DNA from: Oegoconia quadripuncta
Taxonomy: Eukaryota; Arthropoda; Insecta; Lepidoptera; Autostichidae
NCBI GenBank assembly: GCA_949316235.1
Contig: OX438753.1
Coordinates: forward strand, 21,322,801-21,386,800
Reading direction: 5' to 3'
Length of the DNA: 64,000 nucleotides
Of the stretch, positions 42,701 to 54,700 are shown piece after piece. Under the pieces are notes generated by a model, which worked only from the letters and a program-made list of their open reading frames with translations, did no database searches and was not told the origin of the DNA. The position numbers and the translations under genes are program-made. Positions within the stretch are counted from its first letter, which is position 1; each line of letters opens with the position of its first letter.

Positions 42701-45700
42701 CGGAGCCGAGACTTGGGCTGGTTTTTTATAGAGGTTTTCCTTCCTCGCGGTCCGGGCGGTTAAGCCAAGTCCCTCGGTCCCGGACTGCAGCTGAAAGCCG
42801 CGGTCCCGGATTACGAGCCCGGCGGTGGCAAGGGGTAGGAGGTTCACCCCAAACCTCCTCCCCAGGCCTGCTCGGCGGCAGTGCGAGTGCACACCGAGCC
42901 CACCCTTACTCCCCCACTAGGAGGGGAGCGTCTCCTGCTCCATCCGCAGTGCCCTCTGCTAAACCAGAGGGACACGCGGAGGAGCCCCCCGGTGTCAGAC
43001 TATTCGCCATCGGTCACAACAAGAACCCTTAAAACGAGGAGGTTGTCTGACATCGCACCCCAGTGTATCAACCATCTGGTATCCATAACACAAGCCTAGT
43101 TGCTTAATGTGGAACTAGATAGCGCTGTCTGTATATGTCCATGGATATTTATATTTATATTATTTATTTATATTTATATTATTATATTATTTATAATACA
43201 AAAACTCAAAAATATAACTTTTGATATGTTACGATTGACAACAATATTTTGGCTAAGACATACAATAACAATTTTTTTTATACACAACAAAAAGCGCTTG
43301 ACCTCAACATGTATCAATGCAAAATTAATGTATTCCTTTTTGTACAATAAAGCGTTTACAAACAAACAAACAATCACCAATACCCTGTTTCATAAAAGTG
43401 TCAATCGTTACAATTCGGCTTACATTTCTGGTTATGTTTAAACATATCCTAGAAATAGTTACAAATCGCCTAATATTCTCAGTAATGTATACAGAATTGT
43501 AATGGTAAATTACAATTGTCATGTTTGTGCAACAGAGCCCTGATTTTAAGTGACAACGAATCTGGAACCCTCAAGTTATTTGAGAAAAAAGGTGGATATT
43601 TTTTTCCATATGTATTAACTTTTAGATTAGTTGTACACTGTACACTACTATTTTAATTATTTCTGACAAACAAACAGCTAATATAATAACAATATGTTTG
43701 TAACATAAAGGCAACACATAAGACAAAACAGTTTCCACTTAGCATTAAACAAAATGGCACAATTGCACACAACAAATAGTTTTGTTTACTCAATTATTTA
43801 TACAAAACTGACAAATAGTTTTTTTTTAATTCTTGAATTTTTTTGAGGCTTAAAATCTATGATTATGCTAGCCTCATCATACCCTAACCTTTACATTACT
43901 TACAACCTAAAATATCAACAACAAAGTTATATAGCATTCTGGCCTCAGCTGAGGCTGGATCGGCCAGGATGCTGTGAAATACACCTACGTTGACTCTACA
44001 GAATTTTAAACAAACGATTGACTAATAGTTATGAGGCATTATATTCAGTCTAATTAAGACATGATATATAATATAATAATATAATATAATATAATCTCTT
44101 TATTGACATACTAAATTGTTACAAGCTCTTATGAAGACTCTGACACCTAATCTAGGATAAATAAACCTGTATCTCAGGAGTCAGTGGCTTCTCCCAATTT
44201 AAACTTAAAACAAAGATGCCAAGAAAGCCTATTATCTAAATCACAACGTTTTCAATTTTATTTTGTTTAAAGATTGTTTATCGTTTTTAGTTTTTATTTT
44301 ATAATGAGTAACAATGAGAATGAGAATAACAAAAACAATGAGATAAATTCCTTTTTTAGCTTCATGTCACATATTTTAATAAGGCCAACAAAAAATATTA
44401 CCGAATTGTCCAATTGTTGCTAGCAACACTGAACAAGTTAAGTTTTGATATGGTGACATCATTGTTGGTTCCGTGAGCAATAGATAGGTAAGTACACGAA
44501 ATCTTATCCTTGAATATTATTGACTACCTACAACAAACTAAATTAGTACACATATTTATATGATCTGTTTGGCGTAGTAGTTAGAAAAGCCGGCTGTTAT
44601 ACCAAAAGGTTGCAGGTTCGAATCTCGCTACGCAATGGTGTCGATTCGGATGTACACTTACTAAACTAAACTAAAACCAGTTTTGGAGTGGTGCCGTCGT
44701 ATCGTACTGTTCCAGGGAGAAAGAGACAGTACTACTTTAAAACTGGTTTTAGTTTAGTTTAGTTGGTGTACATCCGAATCGACACCATTGACTATCTCAT
44801 ACACGACGAAGTACGTGCTCCCATTAAATGCCTATTCACACTGCTCTTGAAGATCCCAAGGTTGTAGGATTCAGGAAAGACTAACGCCGGAAGGGAGTTC
44901 CACGCCTTGGCTGTTCGGATGATGAATGAAGAATCGAACTTCTTAATGCGAATGTTCGGTATATTAACTATATACGGGTGGAATCCCTCCCCACGTCTAG
45001 TGGTCCGAAGATGGAACGGTGACCTGGAGACCATAAGCTATTTTTCATCCTAAAAGTGACTGCGATAACGTAGATAATTACACGCAAGCGAAGCCGCGAG
45101 CGGAAAGCTATTTATGCAATATATATTCGAAATAATTAACAAATAAAAGTAGGTACTTATATATACTCCGTCCCACCTTAGTCCTGATCTCCACTTAACA
45201 TGGGTTAATTGAGGTCAAACGATAATCTCTATAATGGGCGGTGACCTTGAAACCACATCATTACTGCTCATGCTGAATCGAAAAATCGCTACCAGCGATT
45301 TGGATACGTTACGTAGTACGTACCCAGTAGAAGGATAGAGATCCTTCTACAAGAAATGAGGAACTTCAAAATTATAGGAACAACAAAAAATTGCGTATTT
45401 TTACTGGACTATAACGCGTTCGCTTAGGTATAGATAAATCTATTTGCTCCTGACTGTAGCTATTGTACATAGTAACAAAGTTAATGGATTTAAAGTGTGT
45501 TATTATAAATTTTCCAGTCGTAATCGCAACCGGTGTGACGACCGCAAATACAAGCCGGGTCACTTGACGATGTTACTGCATTATGAGTAGGTACTACAGA
45601 AATACTACACATAATTAATTGTGTTTACGAATAATATTGGGATTCCCTCGTTATCTTGGAGAGAGTAAAGGTATAATGTGCCATGCACCCGTGACAGAAC

Positions 45701-48700
45701 AGTTGAAAGTTTGGCTTAGTATGGATGTCCATTATGAGGAGGGATGAAACTGATGTTACTAAGAGACTGAAGAATATGGATGTCGATGGTTGGAAAGGAA
45801 CGGAAGACCACAGAAAATATGAATGGATTGTGTGAAGGGTGATATGAATCAAAAAGGCGTGAATGATGAGTTTAATCCATCAAATGGAATCATTTGGTTT
45901 GGTGTGGACATGTTACGAGGAGCGATGATACGCATGTTACTAAGAGAATGATGAATATGAATGTCGATGTTTGGAAAGGAAGGGAACAGTACGGAAAATA
46001 TGGATGGATTGTTTGATGGTGGATATGAATCAAAAAGGCGTGAATGATGAGGTAAAGGCTGGTAGAGCGGAAGAAGGCAAAGACGTCTTTAGAAGAAAAA
46101 GACATCCTACGCCGACCCCAAATAAATTGGGGACTAAGGCAAGAAGATTCCTTTTATGAAATAAACTATATTTGTATTCTATGTGAATGAAAGAAGATTA
46201 AAGAAAGAGATATACGAAGCGTATGTGGATGGTAGTGTTGGTAGGGGGAAGACCAAAGCGAACGTACCATGATCAAATCGGGGACGTTTTAAAGAATGGC
46301 CAAATTAAGACCCTAAACCGAAAGAATGTGTCAGGATCGTTGCAAGTGGAAGTCTGTGTTCTATGCCTATCCCTACGGGAAACAGGCATGACTTTATGTA
46401 TCTAACACGATCGAAATGTAATTTTGTATTGACATACTATTCGTCAATGTCAAGATTTGTGATTGTCATTGCAAGCCAATTAATCCACACTCGGAAAAAA
46501 AAACTACCAAAAGGTCTTTATTATGGTTAACCCAGTGACTTAGGGGAAGAACATGAGCCAAAGGAAATGATATAATAAATTTACAAAGCATTGATTATCA
46601 TCATCCTTACATATCCCCACAGAGCACAAGCCTCCTCTCACTGGGATAGGGTATGGGTATCCACCACGTCCCCAACTGCGGATTCGGGGAGTGCTTATAG
46701 TGGGAGATTAGCACTAGCCACTCTAAAAAAAAAAATCCATTACAGGGTAATTAGGAAAATGGTTGGACATCTTTACTAAGACGACCGATTGGTGTAGTGG
46801 ATAGTGACCCCTGTCAGCGAAACCAACGGTTGCGGGTTCGAATCCCGCGACGGGTAAATGTTTGTGTGATGAATATGAACATTTATTCCTAAGTCATGGA
46901 TGTTTATATAAATATTTATGTATGTTTAACCGTTATCTAGTATCCATAGTACAAGCTTGCTTAGTTTGGGACTAGATGATTGGTGTAAGTATCCGAAATA
47001 TTTATTTATTTATTTAATTTTAAAAAAAGGTGGTTTCAGAATGGATTACATTGCATGGGTAATCGAAAATTTTTTGATCGAATTCGATTATGATTCCTTG
47101 CGGAAAGTTTTTTCTTTATGCGAGACGGGTTCGAACTTAACCTCAGTCACACCTGATGTTAAGTGAAGATGAGGTCGAAACCCCAACACATTTGGGTGAC
47201 TGGCTATCTTATCTCTGACAACCGGAACACAACAATGCTATTAACTTTGCTGCTTGGTGGCAGATTTAAATAAGATGGTGGTAGCTAGCCAGGCGGGCAT
47301 GTAAAATGCCCTACCACCAACCAAACCGAGTACTTAAACATGTACCCGACTGGGGATCGAACCCGCGACCATCGATTCGTAAACCCAATGTTGTTTACAT
47401 TGAGCCACGGAGGCGGTTGTTCGTAATCAAGAGTGGCGTTACCATAGTTATTGGGAATAACACGAATTCAATTTAACCCTGTATAGTAACTATAGATAAA
47501 TATAAATAACATATTTGGATAAAAAAAAAGATTATTCAGAAACATTCGTATCATGTAGATAAATGATGTATTTGTCGAAAATCACTCATTCGGGAAGCAA
47601 TTATGTATAAACACAGGCCACCTCTGAGTATCCACGCGATAAACTGTTGCAAACATTTATACCAACATAACATACTGATAAATTAGTACTAACAACATCA
47701 GGTGATGAGGTTATTACTATGTGCTTAAGAGGGCTTATCACACACGGCATTCCATACAAACTTTCAAGTCAGAACAGACCGTTTCTTATGAAACTCATAC
47801 GTATAAGCAGGATGCATAGACCTAAAAGTTTTTTTTTTTAAGAGCTTAGTCATTTTAATGACTATGACGCTCTGTAATGACTCAGTGGATATTTACACCC
47901 TATTATTTATACCGAGTCTTACTAATTTATATATTGATTTGGCCATTTCGGATATAGGGAATGCCAATACAATATTACAGCCCCCAACAGATCTAAAAGA
48001 TTAGTAGACATCGTTTTGGATATATTTATTTATTTTTATGCACAACTGGTTACCACTTGACCTCAATCACACCTGATGTTAAGTGAAGATGAGAAGATTT
48101 ATTTTTTTTGTTACTATGAAAAACTTGTAACGTGTACGTACATATATTTAAAAAGTTAGTAAAGATAATTTTATAAAAAGAGTATTGAAATTAAATTACA
48201 GTTAAATTTAATTTCAATACTCTTTTTATAAAATTATCTTTACTAACTTTTTAAATATATGTACGTGCGTAATCTAACGACCTGTTTGGTGTAATGGTTA
48301 GCAACTCTGACCACTATACCAAAAGGTTGCGGGTTCGAATCCCGCTAGGGGCATATGTTTGTGTGATGAATACGGACATGTGTACCCGAGTTATGGATGT
48401 TTTCATTTATAATAAGTATTTATTTACAAAAAAAAATGTATTTATGTATTATATCAACCATCTGGTATCCACAACACAAGCATATAGTTGCTTACTGTGG
48501 AACTAGATGGCGCTGTGTGTATGTCTAAGGATATTTATATTTATATTTAATGCGTACAAAGCTTCATTAGAATCGGTTTATGAGTTTCGAAAAATTTGGA
48601 CTTATGATACGGTGCGCGATAAACCCTCTTAATCCGACATAACTCCGACAGCAATAAACAAGTTTCGCTAATTTCATATATATATTGTCCAAGTAAATAG

Positions 48701-51700
48701 GTTTCGACGGCCTCGTTAAACACGTCCCAGACGTTAAACATTTGCTGATACCTACTTGGCTTGTTGATTTTGATAAATTTTTAACCGACTCCCAAAGAGA
48801 AGGAGGTACTATGTTCGTCTATATGTATTTATATATGTTCACCTATATTTTCGTCAATTGATAACCAATTTTGATGATTTTTTTTTGATATTGGGTTTAT
48901 CAGCAGGTTGGTTCAGTGCACACAGTTTACACAGTTCTGTGTAAGTTTTTATATGCATTGTGGCGTTCCGGTTGTCAGAGATCAGATAGTAAGTTCCCAA
49001 ATAAAATAGGGTACCCGTGTCAGCACGCTTCCACCTTCGGCCTCATCCTCACTTAACATCAGGTATGATTGAGGTCAAGTGTAAACTGCATAAAAAAATT
49101 AAGCTTATTAACAATATCAAAATAACAGAATTCCACTTTATGTATTGTAGTATCACGTACATTGTATACTTCGAAAATTTCATTTCATTCTTTACCATTC
49201 CAGTATTGGCTGTCATCGCCGTAGCGACTGCGGAGGAGGTGACAGAACGGAGTGCAGAAGACATCCTTAACGATGGAAATAACCAGTTCACGGCGAAAAT
49301 GTTTTCAGTAAGTTCAACTTCTTAATTTCTTATTTGAATGGCAAAATGTGCTGTGTGGTTTCAGCACGTAAAGGGATGGAATACGAACGAAATTTACTGG
49401 TCATTACAACTTATGAGTTAGATCTGTGAATTATACTAGAATGCACGTATATTTTATATACTTTTTTTAAGTCACTGGTGCACAACCTACTTTTTTTATC
49501 CAGTTCTACTTTTTTCTCTACCCAAAAGTAGAAATCACTTAATAGCTATGAGACCGCCTGGTTGTACAATTATAATTTTTTTTGAAGCTATATTTAGGAA
49601 GTGCATTGTAGATTTTTTGTGCAATAAAGTGTACTTGGTTGATTGATTGATTGATGGTATATTTTTTTTTATGCACTACGGGTTGGTACTTGACCTCAAT
49701 CACACCAGATGTTAAGTGAAGATGAGGTCGAAGGTGGAAGCGTACGACCCGGAAACTCCAACACATTTGGGGGATTGGTTATCTTATCTCTGTCAACCGG
49801 AACACAACAATATATGGTATCTTATTATTAAACTCTCTAAACCGTGGCTCAATGTAAACAACATTGGGTTTACGATTCGGAGGTCGCGGTTTACCGACGA
49901 TACCCACGGGAAGAGATGGTTCTACTCTTTTTACGTGACGAATCCACACGGCACTGGAAGAAATAAAAAATTATTTGAACCAATCTCATACAACAGGTAC
50001 AAATACATGCTAAAAGTAAACATTGCATTTGCCATCTAATTATCGGTGACGCAAGGTGGAATTCAAATCGTTCAAAAACCATCCTGGTTTTCAGTGAAGA
50101 CTCCAAATAACGCACGGAAACTAGTCAAGAAATACACATAATTAATTTGTAGTGAATTTCTTACTCCTGGTAATCAGCAAGATGCGTTTATATAGTGGAT
50201 ACTTACGTGTAGGTTTCTATATCTCTTTCTCTTCGTAATAATCTTTCTTTGTTAGCTTAGCAATTGACCTCAATCACAACTGATGTTAAATGAAGTTGAG
50301 GTCGTATTAACATTGCTGTTTGGCGGCAGACTTAGATAAGATGGTGGTAACTAGCCAGGCGGACATTTGAAATGCCCTACCACCAACCAAACCGAGTACT
50401 AAATATGTACCCCGTTGGGGATCAAACCCACGACCTCCGAATCGTACACCCAATGTTGTTTACATTGAGCCACGGAGGCGGTTAAATTAAATAAAACAAA
50501 CACCACTCAGTTAATACCTTGCATATTTCTTACGTTCTTTTGGCCTGGATATGGTCCACCCAAGTGAGTCTTCGATCCAAGTGGAGGCCCAAGTATTTCA
50601 CGGTTAAATAACGGCCAAAAGAACCGAAGCTAACATCCAGCACATGAAGCTACAGTGGCTCATAGGACGACAGTCTCCTCTGTCCCTTAACAACAAACTT
50701 TTAGTATACAAGTGCATTATAAAACCAATATGGACATATGGCATCGAACTCTGGGGCTCTGCTAGTAACTCCAACATAGACATCTTGCAAAGATTTGAAA
50801 ATAAAGTGTTAAGAGCAATAGCAAGTGCACCTTGGTTCACCCGCAATGCGGAGATACATGAACACCTTAACATACCTACTGTAAGAGAGGAAATAATGAT
50901 ATCTTGCACAAAATACAAAAAACGTCTCGCAGATCATGTTAATAGTCTCGCAAGAAATCTGTTGGATCGACACCAACAAACCGCGCGCCTTAAGAGATGG
51001 CATGTCTTGGATCTCGACAGGAGAAAATAAGAAAAATTCTTGGCGATGGTACTCAGTGGAATATCAGCAGGCTCTTTGCTTTAACCACCAAACATCTGAT
51101 TATGACTAGAAGAGTCGATTGCAGATAGACGAATGGAGAAAAAAAAAAAAAAAAAATTTCTTACGTAACCAGACACGTATCAAAGTTACGTGGGTAAGTT
51201 TGAACGTGTGTGATTACGAATAGTAGGAAATTAGTAAACTAACAATAGAATACTTATTTTAATAAATTAGAAACATTGTACATAAAACAGAGACAAGCTA
51301 CTACCAATAAACCATTAGAATAAAGTACGGATCGAACAAGATCTCTGAAATGAAATCACGTCACAAAGTGAATTAAATTTCACAGCATTTGGAATGCGAC
51401 TCCGTGATCCGTTTCCGAACAGGAAGGGTTGAAACGTTCGAGATAGCTGGATGTTATTTAGTATTATTGTGTTCAAAGTTCGCCCGACGACTTAGTGACA
51501 GTTCTGAGAGTCCGTCACAAGTAAACGACTTGAAATTATCCAATTCGAGAATTGGTCCAGTGAGTTTATTCCTAGAATCGGGAAATTTGCGATTGGATTA
51601 TGTATTTTCTTATTGTTATGGAATTGTGCTAGAAAACATATAGGTACTCTAAATATAAATATAACGACACACTATACATAGTATATATTCAACCTTAATA

Positions 51701-54700
51701 TGCTGTTGTGTACTCACAACTTGTAATATAGGCTTTTGGTCAACAAATATTATTGTTATAAGTGCTAGGTTTCGTCGCGTTTAAGACTTAAAATATTCAT
51801 TCATGTAGGAGGTAGGTTTTACTTTACGAGGGCGACACTGAACGTTCTTAGAACTGGCCACTTTTAAACGATAAAAAAAAATAAGCTCAAATTTTGAAAA
51901 TGGTACTCTTTGCCAATATTACTATGTATGTATTTCATTCATTTGTCATTTGTTTTACGATTTGGCGGCAAATTGAAAATTGTCTGTGTCACGTCATTTA
52001 ACGCGAGAAAATTTTCGTGTAATGATTTTTTATGACTTTCGATGTCATTTAAGTCAACAAGAAAGTTATGATAGACTTCGATTGGGCTTTCACGATGAAG
52101 CCCCTTCTCGTGCCACTGTTTACAACTGGTTTAATGAGTTTAAACGTGGTCGCACTAATCTTATCGATGATCTGCGTGAGAGACCGAAGGTAACATCAGT
52201 GTTGTGCGGCGTATGATAGAGACTGACAAGAGTGACCTATCAGCAAATTCGAACAAGCTTAGGCATCGGTATGAGCCAAGTGCACAAAATCCTCCATGAC
52301 TATTTAGCGGTCAGGATGCTTTGTGCCCGGTGGATACCTCATAATTTGACTGAGGCCCAAAAAGTCCGTCGTGGTGATTGGTGCCGAGAAATGTTTCAAA
52401 GATTTAACGGAGGTGGCTCATATGCTGTGTTCGACATACTTACGGGTGACGAAAGTCTTTTAGTTTCAGGATCATAACAATAAATTCATACTGTTATGAT
52501 CCTGAAACTAAAAGGCAGTCTGCTGAGTGGGTATTACCTTCCGAGGAGTTGCCAACTAAAGTGAAGAGAGGTCGAAGCGTGAGAAATTCAGAATTTTTAA
52601 CCACTACACCAAACAGGCTGTCATAATAAAACGAATAACTTGCTAGTTTGTTTAGTTTTTCATTTTGTAAGAACTTTCAGTGTCGCCGTCGTATTCCCGA
52701 TTTTGATATAAAATGTAGAAATTGAACCGCAATAATAAGTTTCATATGGACAAAGACTGGACTGGACATACACTCACACAACGCATTCGCTTTTAGAGAG
52801 GAAAACCCACACTAACTTGCTAATTTTTCCTTGGTGAGAGTGAACTTACGAAAAAAAAATTAAAGAGTTTTTACCTTTGTCATTGCAGGAGGTGGCGAAA
52901 ACTCAGCCAGACAAGAGCTTTGTTATATCTGCATTCTCCGTGTTGACTCCACTCTCGCTGCTCAGCTTGGCGTCCGTTGGCGAGACACACGACGAACTCC
53001 TGAGAGCAATCGGATTCCCTAACGACAATGCTGTAAGTATATTATTGATTGAAAAACGCAAGAAAAAAAAATAATATTAGAATAGATCTCAGGCCAGGGC
53101 CAGTCAGGACTGGAGAAGGGGAGCAAGATTTCGATTTTTTTTTGTCGATTCGATTAGTAAAGTATTGTTCATTCTACTCTTACCACTTTTCTGAAACTGT
53201 ATTTTCTTTTCTGTTGTGCAATCAATTGTATTTGTATTGCATTGTGCAGTCAGCCCTTGAATTTGGCAGTTTTATATGAGTGTTTTCGTACTTCGGAGGA
53301 TACGTTAGAGTCTGTCTCGGTTGTTTCAACTGGGGACTGACTGTCAGTTAGTCATTGGTTGATTTGTGTCAGTCTACTAGTCAGACACAAATCAACCAAT
53401 CAGCACGCGCAGACATCTAGCAATGAGAAAAGCTGTGTCCCAACAATGGGGATGATGATGACATATCAAGGAATTATCAGTTTTGAAGTCTATATTGGCT
53501 TATATAGGGTATCAAGAAAAGTACTTATAACCACATTTTAGTTTGAATACGCCATAGCGAAAGAGATAAATCAGAATCAATTCTATAAAAAAATTGGACA
53601 CAATTTTTTAAAATTTTTTAAAAATTCTTTAAGATGATGAACAATAGAATGTGTCAACCTTACGACAAATCACGTGTACTCGATCTCGCTCGCGATTGGT
53701 TGTAGTGTGCAGACGCGTTCATAGCTAGGGTCGCCAACTATGTGATTTTAGAAGCTACTTTCGTAATGATTTTTATTCAGCGTCTTATTTCATGATAGTT
53801 ACATTTTGTTCTGTTTACACTAACATTAGATCATCAAACGAACTTGCAAAGTGAAGTTCGATCGATATTATATACCTACCACCTACCACCACCACCCTAC
53901 CACCAACCGAACCGAGTACTAAATATGTACCCCGCTGGGGATCGAACGTCCGAAACCAATATTGTTTACATTCAGCCACGCAGGCGGTTAAAAATTAAAA
54001 TTGTATTTCAGTGAACTCCGTATACAAATAAAAGTTTTTTTTTTTTAATTTAACTATGTCTGTCTTAACCGCTGAGTTACGCTGTCTTAAGCGTAACTTT
54101 AGCTCCATTTAAAATGTTATCGTGTATGTTCTATGATAAGAACATAAATGTTTTTGTCTCTATACTAAAATAAACAGAAAAACTAAAACGAATATTTGTT
54201 AGATAAATCCTTGAGGATTGGTTTAAAAAACGGAACATTCCTTTTATGTAGTGTCAGACAACTAATATTTGATCACCGACGGTGTTTCCATGTCAACATA
54301 TGAGCCTGTTTGATTCGTGGCCGGGATTGAAAAAAATCACAGATCTCGTGTCTGTCACGACCTTCAGATACATTGAAAATGAATCTGACACATGAACTAA
54401 ACTTTGAACAAAACAATTTTAGCAACTTATTTTCGTAAAGTATTTGTTTTTATTTATATTATTTTTTTTAACGAAATGGCATAACTTTATCTATTAGTTT
54501 TAATACATATTTATTTATTCAAAAAGAAACAAGAAGAAAGTATATAATTGTATTATATATATTAAAGTAATAGTATATGTTTGAGGATATTAGTACACTA
54601 AGTATTTCGATGTAATGTGTATTACGTTGTACAATAAAGCGTTTATAAACAAACAAAAACACTTCGTCCAAAAACATTATGCTCCAAAACATTTATTCAC

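Noticed and set aside
41859..43032. Many long ORFs on both strands
   Set aside because: High GC removes stops in all frames; the segment is a retroposon and no reverse-transcriptase or other domain is visible.
51389..51643. 84-codon + ORF in serpin intron 2
   Set aside because: No domain; its end lies in repeat I, also found at 35930.
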